Shown: positions 43,632-52,251 of the stretch, in pieces
Layout: the number at the start of each line of letters is the position of its first letter
Position numbering within the stretch: the first letter of the stretch is position 1
Assembly (NCBI RefSeq): GCF_005796225.1
Contig: NZ_VAHO01000007.1
Location: forward strand, 124,001 to 188,000
Direction of reading: 5' to 3'
Length of the DNA: 64,000 bases
From: Pseudarthrobacter sp. NamE5
Lineage (GTDB): Bacteria; Actinomycetota; Actinomycetes; Actinomycetales; Micrococcaceae
Program-made: the position numbers and the translations under genes
The notes under the pieces: generated by a model
Database searches by the model: none
The model's input: only the letters and a program-made list of their open reading frames with translations
Told to the model about the DNA's origin: nothing

Positions 43632-44375
43632 ATGTTTGTACTGGTGCTCGCGGCCGTTGTTGCAGGTGCGCTGGCCCAGCGGATTGCAGGACTCGGCTTC
43701 GGACTGCTCGTCTCGCCGGTGCTGGTGGTGCTCCTTGGCCCATTCGACGGCGTGATGATCATCAACCTCTGCGGCGCCTCGTCATCCCTCCTCATCCTTT
43801 CCAGGGTCTGGCGGCACGTGGCCTGGAAGAAGTATTTCGGCCTTGCCCTGGCCGCCCTTGCCGGCGTCCTGCCGGGCGCCTGGCTGGCCAGCAACGTGCC
43901 GGAAGCGCCGCTGGAAATCTGCATCGGCCTCCTGCTGATCATCGCGCTGCTCGCCTCCCAGCGGCTGACCCGCAGCAGCTGGCGGGCCAGCGGGCCCGTT
44001 CCCATGGTCTCCCTGGGCTTTTCAAGCGGCCTCATGAACGCCGCCGCGGGTGTCGGCGGCCCGGCCATCACGGCTTACGCCATAGCCTCGCGCTGGGACC
44101 AGAAGAGCTTCAGCGCCACCCTCCAGCCATACTTCATCACCACCGGTTTCACCTCGCTGATCAGCAAATACGTGCTCTCCGGCGGACACGTTCCGGGGTT
44201 GGAGGGCTGGCAGTGGCTTGCCATCCTCGCGGCGATGATCGCAGGGATCGTGGCCGGCGACCTGCTGTCCGGCCGGGTTCAACCGGCGGCTGCGCGGCGC
44301 ATCGTCACCGTCATCGCATACCTCGGAGCCGTCGCCACCCTGGGCAAAGGCCTGCTGGAGCTGGCCGCAGCCTGA
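43632..44375 (+). CDS. TauE/SafE-family anion exporter, first copy
   Basis: The 247-residue protein has about eight hydrophobic helices in two halves with the family glycine motifs (AGLGFGLLVSPVLVVLLGP and GLMNAAAGVGGPAI). Members export sulfite, sulfoacetate or other organosulfur anions, and the true substrate here is unknown. A flavoprotein gene follows after 58 bases. A second, different TauE/SafE protein is encoded at 54069. Confidence 0.82.
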   Translation: MFVLVLAAVVAGALAQRIAGLGFGLLVSPVLVVLLGPFDGVMIINLCGASSSLLILSRVWRHVAWKKYFGLALAALAGVLPGAWLASNVPEAPLEICIGLLLIIALLASQRLTRSSWRASGPVPMVSLGFSSGLMNAAAGVGGPAITAYAIASRWDQKSFSATLQPYFITTGFTSLISKYVLSGGHVPGLEGWQWLAILAAMIAGIVAGDLLSGRVQPAAARRIVTVIAYLGAVATLGKGLLELAAA

Positions 44376-44433
44376 GCCGTACCCACGGACCAGCGGTTCC
44401 CGGCGGGGCCCATGACCATGGTTTGCTGGACCT

Positions 44434-45522
44434 ATGACACGTGTTGCGGTGGTAGGTGCAGGCATTGTCGGGCTGTCCACGGCCCATGCTCTTCGCAAGG
44501 CAGGCGCGGAGGTACTCGTCTTTGAGCCCGGACCCCCGGGATCAGGACAGTCAGCAGGGGAGTCGAGGATTTTCAGGCACGCCCACGATGACGTCCGGCT
44601 GGCCTCGTTTGTGAGTCGCAGCCGCAGGCTCTGGCGAAACTGGGAGGCAGAGTTCGGCGTGGAGCTGGTGTCCGGTGCCGGAGCGGTAGCCATCGGGGAC
44701 AGCGTAGAGGACAAACTCCGTGTTCTCAGCCAGTTGCCGGAAATTCCCGCGGAGATGCTGGCCCCGGCCCAACTCGCCGCCAGGCTGCCCATCCTCGCGG
44801 ATTTCCGGGGCAAGGCCATGGTCGATGCAGACGGCGGTGCCATCCGCACCCGCGCCGCCTTCAGCGCGCTGACCGGGAAACTGAAAGACGCGCTGGTGGC
44901 GGAGCACGTGCTGGCCGTCCGGCACGCCGCCGCCGGAGATGTGGAGGTGCGAACCGGGACCCGCCTCGACCGGTTCGACCATGTGGTCCTCTGTGCCGGG
45001 CGCGGCACGGCAGGCTTGGCCCGGGGTGCGGGGCTGGACATCACTGTGGAGCTTGCCGCCCACGCCCGCGTGACGTTCCGCGTGCGGGCAGACGTGAAAG
45101 CTCCCCTGCCGACGTTCCAGGACGCCAGCGGGGTTTTCGCGGAAACAGGTGTTTATGCGGCACCCTCAGCAGATAACCGGCGCTACGCCGTGGGCCTGAG
45201 CGAAACAACCGAAGTGCACCAGGACGGGAGCCTGGTCGACCCCACCTCCCTCGATGTGCTTTGTGCCCGTGCTTCCGCGTATGTCCGGCAGGCGCTGCCG
45301 GGCCTTGATCCTGAACCGCTTGACTACGTCCACTGCTGGGTGACACGGCTGCCTTGGGGCGATGACGGCGTAGGTATCTGGTCCACGGGGAAGATCAGCG
45401 CCGTAGCCGGCCACAACCTCTTTAAACAGGCGCCGGCACTGGGGGAGGCGCTGGCGGAAACGGCGCTGTCCGGCGTCGTCCCTGCTGTCCTGCGGCCGGA
45501 ATCGCAGCTCGGACAATCCTGA
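44434..45522 (+). CDS. FAD-dependent amine oxidoreductase, monomeric sarcosine oxidase/MTOX-like
   Basis: The 362-residue flavoenzyme starts with the ADP-binding fold VAVVGAGIVGLSTAHALRKAGAEVLVFE. The GQSAGESRIFRHAHDD block is typical of the DAO family branch with monomeric sarcosine oxidase and N-methyltryptophan oxidase, where FAD is often covalently bound. It would oxidise a secondary amine or amino acid and make peroxide. The FAD-closing segment near VAGHNLFKQAPALGEALAE supports this. The substrate is not clear. Confidence 0.83.
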   Translation: MTRVAVVGAGIVGLSTAHALRKAGAEVLVFEPGPPGSGQSAGESRIFRHAHDDVRLASFVSRSRRLWRNWEAEFGVELVSGAGAVAIGDSVEDKLRVLSQLPEIPAEMLAPAQLAARLPILADFRGKAMVDADGGAIRTRAAFSALTGKLKDALVAEHVLAVRHAAAGDVEVRTGTRLDRFDHVVLCAGRGTAGLARGAGLDITVELAAHARVTFRVRADVKAPLPTFQDASGVFAETGVYAAPSADNRRYAVGLSETTEVHQDGSLVDPTSLDVLCARASAYVRQALPGLDPEPLDYVHCWVTRLPWGDDGVGIWSTGKISAVAGHNLFKQAPALGEALAETALSGVVPAVLRPESQLGQS

Positions 45523-45591
45523 GCAGGCTGCCCGATGTCCGCCCGTGCTTCGCGGCATTTCCCGGCCTGTACTGTGCGGGATACTTAACCA

Positions 45592-46776
45592 ATGCAGCCA
45601 CGCAGAATCGTCCTCCTCGGATCCACCGGTTCCATCGGCACCCAGGCGATTGACGTCGTCGACGGCGCCCCGCACCTTTTCGAAGTGGTGGCACTTAGCG
45701 CCGGAGGAGGCAACCTGGAGCTTCTGGCCCGCCAGGCTGTTCACACCGGGGCCGCTGTGGTCGGCATTGCGGGCGGTGACCCCGGAAAGCTGTCAACGCT
45801 GATTGGCGAGGCAGCCGCTGCAGCGGGGAAGGACGGATACCGGCCGGACATTATCGCCGGACCGGACGCCGCGACGAGGATCGCCGGGATTGAAGCTGAC
45901 GTGGTGCTCAATGGAATCACCGGCTCCATCGGCCTTGCCCCCACCCTGGCCGCGCTGAAGTCCGGGGCCACCCTGGCACTGGCCAACAAGGAATCCCTTA
46001 TTGTGGGCGGATCACTGGTGAAGGCCGCAGCCCGGGAAGGCCAGATCGTGCCCGTGGATTCCGAGCACTCCGCCATCGCCCAGTGCCTGCGTTCAGGTTC
46101 CGCGGCGGAAGTGGAAAAACTGATCCTCACAGCATCAGGCGGTCCTTTCCGCGGAAGGAGCAAGGATGAACTGCACGGGGTGAGTCCGCAGGAAGCCCTG
46201 GCCCATCCCACTTGGGACATGGGCGTAATGGTCACCACCAATTCGGCCACGCTGGTGAACAAGGGCCTGGAGGTCATCGAGGCGCATCTGCTGTTCGACG
46301 TGCCGCTGGACCGGATCGACGTTGTTGTCCATCCGCAGTCAGTGGTGCACTCCATGGTGCAGTTCATCGACGGGTCCAGCATTGCCCAGGCCTCCCCGCC
46401 GGACATGCGCCTCCCCATCGCCCTGGGGCTCGGCTGGCCGGACCGGGTGGCCAAGGCTGCAGACCCCTGCGACTGGACGCGGGCAGCAACCTGGACGTTC
46501 GAACCCCTGGATACCCAGGCCTTTCCCGCCGTCGGGCTTGCCAAGGACGCCGCACGGCAAGGCAGCACGTTCCCCGCCGTGTTCAACGCAGCCAACGAGG
46601 AAGCGGTGACCGCCTTCCACGCAGGGCGTATCAGGTTCACCGACATCGTGGACACTATCGGGGACGTCCTCAGCGAACACTCGGGGTCCTCCGGGCTGAC
46701 TGTGGAGTCAGTCCTGGATGCTGAAGGCTGGGCACGTGCCCGCACCCACGAACGTTTAGCAGTCAGCAGTCTCTAG
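45592..46776 (+). CDS. dxr: 1-deoxy-D-xylulose-5-phosphate reductoisomerase
   Basis: This MEP-pathway enzyme converts DXP to MEP with NADPH. The nucleotide site is [14 protein letters not shown], followed by [24 protein letters not shown] (metal-binding Asp and Glu) and [13 protein letters not shown], with NAANEEAV near the C terminus. It has 394 residues. GATACT and six bases precede ATG 45592, a possible leaderless start. It heads the same gene order as in mycobacteria: dxr, site-2 protease, ispG, GNAT. Confidence 0.96.
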   Translation: MQPRRIVLLGSTGSIGTQAIDVVDGAPHLFEVVALSAGGGNLELLARQAVHTGAAVVGIAGGDPGKLSTLIGEAAAAAGKDGYRPDIIAGPDAATRIAGIEADVVLNGITGSIGLAPTLAALKSGATLALANKESLIVGGSLVKAAAREGQIVPVDSEHSAIAQCLRSGSAAEVEKLILTASGGPFRGRSKDELHGVSPQEALAHPTWDMGVMVTTNSATLVNKGLEVIEAHLLFDVPLDRIDVVVHPQSVVHSMVQFIDGSSIAQASPPDMRLPIALGLGWPDRVAKAADPCDWTRAATWTFEPLDTQAFPAVGLAKDAARQGSTFPAVFNAANEEAVTAFHAGRIRFTDIVDTIGDVLSEHSGSSGLTVESVLDAEGWARARTHERLAVSSL

Positions 46777-46794
46777 GAAGCAGCAGCGCGCCAA

Positions 46795-48126
46795 ATGACC
46801 CCCCTTCTCCTCTTTGTCCTCGGTGTCGTCTTTGTAGCGGTCGGCATCGCGGCCTCCATCGCGCTCCATGAAGTGGGCCACCTCGTGCCGGCCAAACTCT
46901 TCAAGGTCCGCGTGACCAAGTACATGATCGGTTTCGGCCCCACCCTCTGGTCCCGGCGGAAGGGCGAAATTGAGTACGGCGTGAAGGCCATCCCGCTGGG
47001 CGGGTACGTATCCATGATCGGAATGTACCCGCCCAACAAGGACGACGGTTCCGTCCGTCCCTCCAGTACCGGCATGTTCCAGACCCTGGCCAGCGAGGCG
47101 CGGTCCATGGCGCATGAGGAAGTGGGCCCGGGCGACGAAAACCGGGTGTTCTACCGGCTTCCGGTGTGGAAGAAAATCATCGTGATGCTCGGCGGTCCCG
47201 CCATGAACATGGTCCTCGGCGTGCTCCTCACCGCTGTCCTGCTCATGGGCTTCGGCATGGCCACCGCCACCACCACCATCTCCGACGTTTCCAAGTGCCA
47301 GGTGGCGGCAGGGGAGACCGTGGACCCGGACTCGGCGGACTGCAGGCTGACACCTGCCGCAGCGGCCGGGCTCAAGCCCAACGACACCGTTACCTCCTTC
47401 GACGGGAAGACCGTCACCAGTTGGGAACAGCTGACCGAATGGATCCGGGCGTCGGCGGGGCGTGAGGTTCCCATCACTGTTGAACGCGACGGTGCCCAGG
47501 TGTCCACCACGGTGACCCCGGTCCTGTCGGCCCGGCCCGTCATCGGGGTGGACGGGCGCCAGGAAACGGATGACGCCGGCAACCTCCGGTACCAGGACGT
47601 CGGCTTCCTGGGAATCGGCTCGCAGACCGAACTGGTGGCCCAGCCGGCGTCGTCCGTCCTCCCCATGGCAGGGGAGAATATCCGGCAGGTGGCAGGGGTG
47701 GTGTTCAACCTTCCGGCACGGGTAGTGGGTGTGGCCAAGGCCGCCTTCAGCGAGGAGCCCCGCGACCCCAACGGTCCCATCAGCGTGGTGGGAGTGGGAC
47801 GGGTGGCAGGTGAAGTGGCCGCCATGGAGGAGATTCCTGTCCAGTCCCGCATGGCCGCCCTGATCGGGCTGCTGGCCGGGTTGAATTTCGCGCTGGCGGT
47901 ATTCAACTTGATCCCGCTGCTGCCCCTGGACGGCGGACACGTTGCCGGTGCCATGTACGAGGGCGCCCGCCGTCAGGTAGCCAGGCTGTTCGGCAAACCT
48001 GATCCCGGAGCCTTCGACATTGCCAAGCTGCTGCCGGTGACCTATGTGGTGGCCGCGCTGCTGATGGGGATGAGTGCGCTCCTTATCTACGCCGACATCG
48101 TCAAACCGGTGAACCTCTTCGGTTGA
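46795..48126 (+). CDS. rseP: Site-2 (RseP/Rip1-type) M50 intramembrane metalloprotease
   Basis: The protease cuts membrane-bound anti-sigma factors and other single-pass proteins. The first helix holds the zinc motif HEVGH (His25, Glu26, His29). A PDZ domain spans about 170-260, and the third ligand is in NLIPLLPLDGGH (Asp379). The total is 443 residues, normal for actinobacterial Rip1. It follows dxr by 18 bases. In mycobacteria ispG comes next, but here four other genes or sites lie between. Confidence 0.94.
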   Translation: MTPLLLFVLGVVFVAVGIAASIALHEVGHLVPAKLFKVRVTKYMIGFGPTLWSRRKGEIEYGVKAIPLGGYVSMIGMYPPNKDDGSVRPSSTGMFQTLASEARSMAHEEVGPGDENRVFYRLPVWKKIIVMLGGPAMNMVLGVLLTAVLLMGFGMATATTTISDVSKCQVAAGETVDPDSADCRLTPAAAAGLKPNDTVTSFDGKTVTSWEQLTEWIRASAGREVPITVERDGAQVSTTVTPVLSARPVIGVDGRQETDDAGNLRYQDVGFLGIGSQTELVAQPASSVLPMAGENIRQVAGVVFNLPARVVGVAKAAFSEEPRDPNGPISVVGVGRVAGEVAAMEEIPVQSRMAALIGLLAGLNFALAVFNLIPLLPLDGGHVAGAMYEGARRQVARLFGKPDPGAFDIAKLLPVTYVVAALLMGMSALLIYADIVKPVNLFG

Positions 48127-48171
48127 CGGGAGGGATACTCCTGCGACTGAGCGGCCTTTTTAAGCCGTATT

Positions 48172-48195
48172 CGGCTGATATTCCAAAATCAGCCG
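48172..48195. promoter_or_regulatory. Inverted repeat upstream of the SatD-like gene
   Basis: CGGCTGAT (48172-48179) and ATCAGCCG (48188-48195) form a perfect repeat around eight bases. It ends eight bases before the -35 box of the next gene. AGCCG-TATT-CGGCT (48163-48176) overlaps it. It could be an activator or repressor site, possibly for the SatD-like protein itself. Confidence 0.5.
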
Positions 48196-48202
48196 TCAGC
48201 GA

Positions 48203-48231
48203 TTGATAGCAGCGGATCAGCTCCGTATGGT
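48203..48231 (+). promoter_or_regulatory. Strong promoter of the SatD-like gene, leaderless
   Basis: TTGATA (48203-48208) and TATGGT (48226-48231) have an ideal 17-base spacing. TATGGT is followed by six bases and the ATG at 48238, so transcription would begin at the start codon. AGGAG touches the ATG and cannot act as a normal ribosome-binding site. Confidence 0.7.
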
Positions 48232-48237
48232 TAGGAG

Positions 48238-48912
48238 ATGTACGTTCTCACCATCGACCAGCGGGGCAGCACCTCCGACATAGACCGCGTACCTGGGTTG
48301 ATTGCCGACCTGCGCCATTTGGCGCCCGTCCCCTTCGAACGGTCTGTAGGTGATGAACTGCAGGGCGTAGTGGAACACGCCGCCGAGGTAGTGGACATCG
48401 CCCTTCATGCGCTGCGCAGCGGCTACTGGTATATCGGCATCGGCATCGGCGCCGTGCACCTCGCTGAAGGAGGCAGCCCGCGTGAAGGGTCCGGCAGCGG
48501 TTTCGTGGCTGCACGCAAAGCGGTGGAACTGGCCAAGGCAGCCGCCGGGCAGGTTCCGTTGTCAGTGGTCCCGGGCACTTTGGTCCGGGGAAAGGAAACG
48601 AGGCCCCACAGCCACGAAGGTGGCTTGGCCAGTGCAAATGCCCAGGCCGTGCTTCGGTTGCTCGGGCGTGTGGTGCAGCAGCGCACCCCGGCCCAGTGGC
48701 GCATAGTGGACCGGCTGCGGGCCCTCCCTGGCGAGGGCAGGCATGGCAGCCAGAAACAGGTGGCCCGGGAACTCGGAATAACCGAGCAATCGGTGAGCCG
48801 TGCGGTGCTCAGGTCAGGCTGGCAGGAAGAATGGGCCGCGAGGCCCGCAGCCGCCATGCTCTTGGACTATGCGCATTCAAGAGTCACACATTCAGAGGTT
48901 GCCGGCACCTGA
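48238..48912 (+). CDS. SatD-like protein with C-terminal helix-turn-helix
   Basis: The 224-residue protein starts MYVLTIDQRGSTSDIDRVP and has VGDELQGVV at 37-45. This resembles the SatD family and the nucleotidyl-cyclase-like fold (acid in strand 1, GDE hairpin). Residues 169-195 (GSQKQVARELGITEQSVSRAVLRSGW) form a clear helix-turn-helix. It may be a ligand-sensing regulator, and it is encoded with a membrane protein 13 bases downstream. No function is known for SatD proteins that I can state safely. It lies between the rseP and ispG genes, which are close together in mycobacteria. Confidence 0.7.
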   Translation: MYVLTIDQRGSTSDIDRVPGLIADLRHLAPVPFERSVGDELQGVVEHAAEVVDIALHALRSGYWYIGIGIGAVHLAEGGSPREGSGSGFVAARKAVELAKAAAGQVPLSVVPGTLVRGKETRPHSHEGGLASANAQAVLRLLGRVVQQRTPAQWRIVDRLRALPGEGRHGSQKQVARELGITEQSVSRAVLRSGWQEEWAARPAAAMLLDYAHSRVTHSEVAGT

Positions 48913-48925
48913 TGGAAGGAGACCG

Positions 48926-49438
48926 GTGAACGCACTCTGGATTGCAGCTGCACTGCTTGTTGCCGGATTCGCTGGATGGCCAGTGACCGCGCTGGTGTTC
49001 CGGCTGGCCAGGACCATCGACGACAAGGCTGACGCTGCGAAGGCTGCAGAAGACAGGAGGCGGGCAGCGGAAGATCCCTCGGCGGACGTCACGGTGGACC
49101 CTCCGCCCGCGGACGGCCAGAGCGTAGATGGCGAGCTGACGGCGGCAGCCGAGCCGCCGCCGTCGGGAAGCACTGGCTCCGAACCCGTGGCTCCCACCCA
49201 GCGGATCCTCCGGGGCGGTGCAATCATTGGAATCCTGGAGCGGCTGGGAGTATGCCTGGCCATCCTTACCGGGCAGCCTGTTGCCATCGCCTACATTGTC
49301 GCCATCAAAGGCCTGGGCAGGTTCGCAGAGCTGAAGGAAACGCCAGTTGCGGCTGAACGGTTCATCATCGGGACCCTGGCCTCCATGCTGTGGGCGGCGG
49401 GAACAGCAGCAGTGGTCAAGGTGATGTTTCTGTCCTGA
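48926..49438 (+). CDS. Membrane protein paired with the SatD-like gene
   Basis: The 170-residue protein has one N-terminal helix (3-26), a charged Pro/Ala-rich linker (30-92) and a conserved C-terminal part with two or three hydrophobic segments (RGGAIIGILERLG... through AERFIIGTLASMLWAAGT). I do not recognise a named domain. The well-conserved look of the end and the variable linker suggest the C-terminal part is the functional module. GTG 48926 has GAAGGAG at good spacing. It forms a two-gene unit with the SatD-like gene, closed by a hairpin. Confidence 0.7.
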   Translation: MNALWIAAALLVAGFAGWPVTALVFRLARTIDDKADAAKAAEDRRRAAEDPSADVTVDPPPADGQSVDGELTAAAEPPPSGSTGSEPVAPTQRILRGGAIIGILERLGVCLAILTGQPVAIAYIVAIKGLGRFAELKETPVAAERFIIGTLASMLWAAGTAAVVKVMFLS

Positions 49439-49451
49439 CAACCCATTCCGC

Positions 49452-49470
49452 AGCTGCCGGCCCGGCAGCT
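49452..49470 (+). terminator. Hairpin after the SatD-like pair
   Basis: AGCTGCCG (49452-49459) and CGGCAGCT (49463-49470) pair perfectly around GCC. Outer bases ACCCAT (49441-49446) and ATGGGT (49482-49487) can extend it. No T-run follows. Confidence 0.5.
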
Positions 49471-49506
49471 TCCTGCGCCAGATGGGTGCCAAGGCAGGCA
49501 GGGCGA

Positions 49507-49512
49507 TAGGGT
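49507..49512 (+). promoter_or_regulatory. -10 box TAGGGT, six bases before the YciI ATG
   Basis: TAGGGT is followed by AGCGGT and ATG at 49519, without a ribosome-binding site. This suggests a leaderless start for a YciI-ispG-GNAT transcript. Confidence 0.5.
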
Positions 49513-49518
49513 AGCGGT

Positions 49519-49812
49519 ATGACAGTTTTTGCCGTTGAGTACGTTTATGCCGCCGAATCAGCCGAAGAACGCAACGCCGTGCGGCCGGCGCACCGCGAAT
49601 GGACCGCAGGCCTTGCCCAGGACGGGGCTATCCTGGCCAGCGGTCCCTACGGTGACGGTGCCGGTGCGCTGCTGATCTTCAAGGCCGCCGACGAGGCCGC
49701 CCTCAACTCAATCCTCAAGCAGGACCCGTTCGCCGCCGCCGGTGTCATTGCCGGCACGCGCATCACCGAATGGTCCCCAGTAACCGGCATGCTGGCCGGC
49801 CTCGCCGCCTGA
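49519..49812 (+). CDS. YciI-family protein
   Basis: The 97-residue protein is a single YCII domain (ferredoxin-like fold). It has the [22 protein letters not shown] stretch with the His and Asp that form the family pocket. YciI proteins are putative small-molecule enzymes or sensors without a settled role. It lies 31 bases before ispG and probably shares its transcript. Confidence 0.85.
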   Translation: MTVFAVEYVYAAESAEERNAVRPAHREWTAGLAQDGAILASGPYGDGAGALLIFKAADEAALNSILKQDPFAAAGVIAGTRITEWSPVTGMLAGLAA

Positions 49813-49843
49813 AGCCGCCCCCTTTCAATCTCAAGGAGTCCTC

Positions 49844-51010
49844 GTGACCTCGGTCAGCCTGGGAATGCCCTCAGCACCGCCACCCGTCCTTGCCCCCCGC
49901 CGCAAGACGCGGCAGATCAAAGTCGGCTCTGTGGGGGTCGGCTCAGATTTCCCCATCAGCGTGCAGTCGATGACCACCACGCCCACCACGGACATCAACG
50001 CAACCCTGCAGCAGATCGCGGAACTCACAGCCTCCGGCTGCGACATTGTGCGTGTAGCCTGCCCCTCCGCCGATGACGCCGAGGCGCTGCCCATCATCGC
50101 CCGGAAGTCGCAGATTCCGGTCATCGCGGACATCCACTTCCAGCCGAAATATGTCTTCGCGGCAATCGAAGCAGGATGTGCGGCGGTGCGGGTGAACCCC
50201 GGCAACATCCGTAAGTTCGACGACCAGGTCAAGGAGATCGCCGCCGCCGCCCGCGACCACGGAACCTCCATCCGCATCGGTGTGAACGCCGGATCGCTGG
50301 AGCCGGGCATCCTTAAGAAGTACGGCAAGGCAACCCCCGAAGCGCTCGTGGAGTCCGCCGTCTGGGAAGCGTCGCTCTTTGAGGAGCACGGATTCCACGA
50401 TTTCAAGATCTCGGTCAAGCACAACGATCCGGTCATCATGGTGAGGGCCTACGAGATGCTGGCCGAGAAGGGCGACTGGCCCCTCCATCTCGGCGTTACC
50501 GAGGCAGGCCCCGCCTTCCAGGGAACCATCAAGTCTGCGACGGCCTTCGGCGCCCTGCTGTCGCGGGGCATCGGCGACACCATCCGCGTTTCCCTCTCCG
50601 CCCCGCCGGTGGAGGAAATCAAGGTGGGCAACCAGATCCTGCAGTCCCTTAACCTGCGTCCCCGCAAGCTGGAAATCGTCTCCTGCCCCTCCTGCGGCCG
50701 GGCCCAGGTGGACGTGTACACCCTCGCCGAGCAGGTCACGGCCGGGCTGGAGGGGATGGAGATCCCCCTGCGCGTGGCAGTCATGGGCTGCGTGGTCAAT
50801 GGTCCCGGTGAAGCACGTGAAGCGGATCTCGGCGTTGCGTCCGGCAACGGCAAGGGCCAGATCTTTGTGAAGGGTGAAGTCATCAAGACTGTTCCCGAGA
50901 GCCAGATTGTTGAGACACTGATCGAAGAGGCCATGCGTATCGCCGAAGAGATGGGGGAGGCCGATGGCGAAGATGCTGTCAAAGGTAGCCCCGTGGTTAG
51001 CGTCTCGTAA
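49844..51010 (+). CDS. ispG: 4-hydroxy-3-methylbut-2-enyl diphosphate synthase
   Basis: This iron-sulfur enzyme converts MEcPP to HMBPP in the MEP pathway. The three cluster Cys are in [14 protein letters not shown] and [18 protein letters not shown], both intact. [15 protein letters not shown] and [17 protein letters not shown] are also standard. It has 388 residues. GTG 49844 has AAGGAG upstream. The last 47 bases overlap the start of the following GNAT gene. Confidence 0.96.
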   Translation: MTSVSLGMPSAPPPVLAPRRKTRQIKVGSVGVGSDFPISVQSMTTTPTTDINATLQQIAELTASGCDIVRVACPSADDAEALPIIARKSQIPVIADIHFQPKYVFAAIEAGCAAVRVNPGNIRKFDDQVKEIAAAARDHGTSIRIGVNAGSLEPGILKKYGKATPEALVESAVWEASLFEEHGFHDFKISVKHNDPVIMVRAYEMLAEKGDWPLHLGVTEAGPAFQGTIKSATAFGALLSRGIGDTIRVSLSAPPVEEIKVGNQILQSLNLRPRKLEIVSCPSCGRAQVDVYTLAEQVTAGLEGMEIPLRVAVMGCVVNGPGEAREADLGVASGNGKGQIFVKGEVIKTVPESQIVETLIEEAMRIAEEMGEADGEDAVKGSPVVSVS

Positions 51011-51863
51011 GGACGTCCCCGATCCGCCGGGGATATCCGTCCGCACCCTTGACGGGGAGGACACTGCCGCACTGAGGCTCCTGGCCCAGCGTGATCCGGT
51101 CACGAACGTCTTCATGCTTGCGCACCTGCGCGCTGCCGGTACCGCCGCGCCCACCAGCGGCGGAGCCGGCGTCCTTGGCGTGTTCGACGACGGCGTGCTG
51201 GCAGGTGCCTGCTGGGCCGGCGCCAACCTGGTCCCCGTGCAGCTTGATCCTGACCTGGCGGGAGTGGTGGCTGCCGCCGCAAACGCATCCGGCCGCCGCT
51301 ACGCATCCGCCTTCGGCCCGGCGCCCGCAGTCCTTGCCCTGCACGCTGAACTGGCTGAACTGGGACACCGGGCGCACGAAGTGCGCCCGGACCAGCCATT
51401 GATGACTATTGACCAGGCACCGTCCGTGGAGCCGAACCCCGGGCTCGCTCTGGGTAATCTGGCAGATTTTGACCGGATCCTGCCCGCCTGCGCCGCCATG
51501 TTTGAGGAAGAGGTGGGATATTCCCCTTTCCTCGGCGGACGGGAGTTCTACAGCCGCAGGGTGGAGGGCCTGATCCGGCAGGGCCATTCTTTGGTGCATC
51601 TCAATGAAGCCCGCGAGGTGGTGTTCAAGGCCGAACTTGGTGCCGTCACCTCGGACGTCACGCAGGTCCAGGGCGTCTGGATGAACCCCCTCTACCGTGG
51701 CCAGGGCTTAAGCGCAGGGTACATGTCTGCCGTGGTGGAGCAGGCACAGAAGATCGCCCCCATCACGAGCCTCTACGTCAACGGCTTTAATACCCGCGCC
51801 CGGGCAACCTATGAACGGGTGGGTTTCCGGCAGGTGGGGACGTTCGCCACAGTCCTCTTCTAG
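50964..51863 (+). CDS. GNAT acetyltransferase with DUF4081-like N-terminal part
   Basis: The 299-residue protein has an N-terminal domain ([13 protein letters not shown]...) and a C-terminal GNAT domain with the acetyl-CoA loop [18 protein letters not shown] near residue 235 and [18 protein letters not shown] at the end. This matches the protein encoded after ispG in mycobacteria (Rv2867c type). Its acceptor is unknown. ATG 50964 overlaps ispG by 47 bases and has GGGGGAGG directly upstream, so coupling is expected. Confidence 0.88.
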   Translation: MAKMLSKVAPWLASRKDVPDPPGISVRTLDGEDTAALRLLAQRDPVTNVFMLAHLRAAGTAAPTSGGAGVLGVFDDGVLAGACWAGANLVPVQLDPDLAGVVAAAANASGRRYASAFGPAPAVLALHAELAELGHRAHEVRPDQPLMTIDQAPSVEPNPGLALGNLADFDRILPACAAMFEEEVGYSPFLGGREFYSRRVEGLIRQGHSLVHLNEAREVVFKAELGAVTSDVTQVQGVWMNPLYRGQGLSAGYMSAVVEQAQKIAPITSLYVNGFNTRARATYERVGFRQVGTFATVLF

Positions 51864-51869
51864 CAGGCG

Positions 51870-51910
51870 CCCTCTTCGAGGAACTGCTGGTCAGCAGCGG
51901 GAAAAGAGGG
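51870..51910 (+). terminator. Nested hairpin after the GNAT gene
   Basis: CCCTCTT pairs with AAGAGGG, and CTGCTG-GT-CAGCAG (51884-51897) forms an inner stem. AAAATACTT follows, with no T-run, so the terminator call is tentative. Confidence 0.45.
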
Positions 51911-51999
51911 AAAATACTTGTCAACGTGCGCGCCATCACATAGGTTCGATCTAGCTGCGCTGGAGTGGCGTGGGCGGTCTCACCAGTCCTCACCAGTAC

Positions 52000-52227
52000 T
52001 TAAGCGATAACGGCGTCGAGCCACGCCCGGATGCGATGACCAGCCTCTTGGGGGGCCAGGGGCTTTGCTGTCCGGGCGTGGCTCAACTGTTTCCGTGCCG
52101 GGTATTGAAGCCGGCGTTCCGGCCGGTTGCGCCAGGCCGTGGGCGGCAGCGGACCCGCCGCCGGGAATTGTCCCGCCAGCCGGTAGATTAGTACCCAGAC
52201 GAAATCCCGGCCCTGCTGCTTAAGCAC
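52000..52227 (-). CDS. Possible small basic protein, 75 residues
   Basis: From GTG 52227 the minus strand encodes [19 protein letters not shown] and a basic remainder ending [14 protein letters not shown]. About seven of ten third positions are G or C. GGGGAA lies just upstream but close to the GTG. I know no family. The frame runs on beyond the GTG into the complement of proS, which weakens the case. The 14-base inverted repeat lies inside it. Confidence 0.25.
   Translation of the reverse strand: MLKQQGRDFVWVLIYRLAGQFPAAGPLPPTAWRNRPERRLQYPARKQLSHARTAKPLAPQEAGHRIRAWLDAVIA
52018..52084. repeat. 14-base perfect inverted repeat upstream of proS
   Basis: GAGCCACGCCCGGA (52018-52031) and TCCGGGCGTGGCTC (52071-52084) are exact complements, separated by 39 bases. 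The RNA could form a long stem in a proS leader if transcription starts before it. Confidence 0.6.
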
Positions 52228-52251
52228 TTCCCCAGAAACGGATACCCACCC

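Larger units (their letters stand above)
51864..52251. other. 388-base gap upstream of proS
   Basis: It holds a nested hairpin just after the GNAT gene (CCCTCTT 51870-51876 with AAGAGGG 51904-51910, inner CTGCTG-GT-CAGCAG), a 14-base inverted repeat (52018-52031 with 52071-52084), a possible minus-strand small gene (52000-52227) and TAGATT at 52184-52189 as a weak -10 candidate for proS. I looked for a T-box leader and found none of its conserved parts. Confidence 0.5.

Noticed and set aside
52100-52251. T-box riboswitch for proS
   Set aside because: The conserved T-box core and specifier stem elements are not seen.
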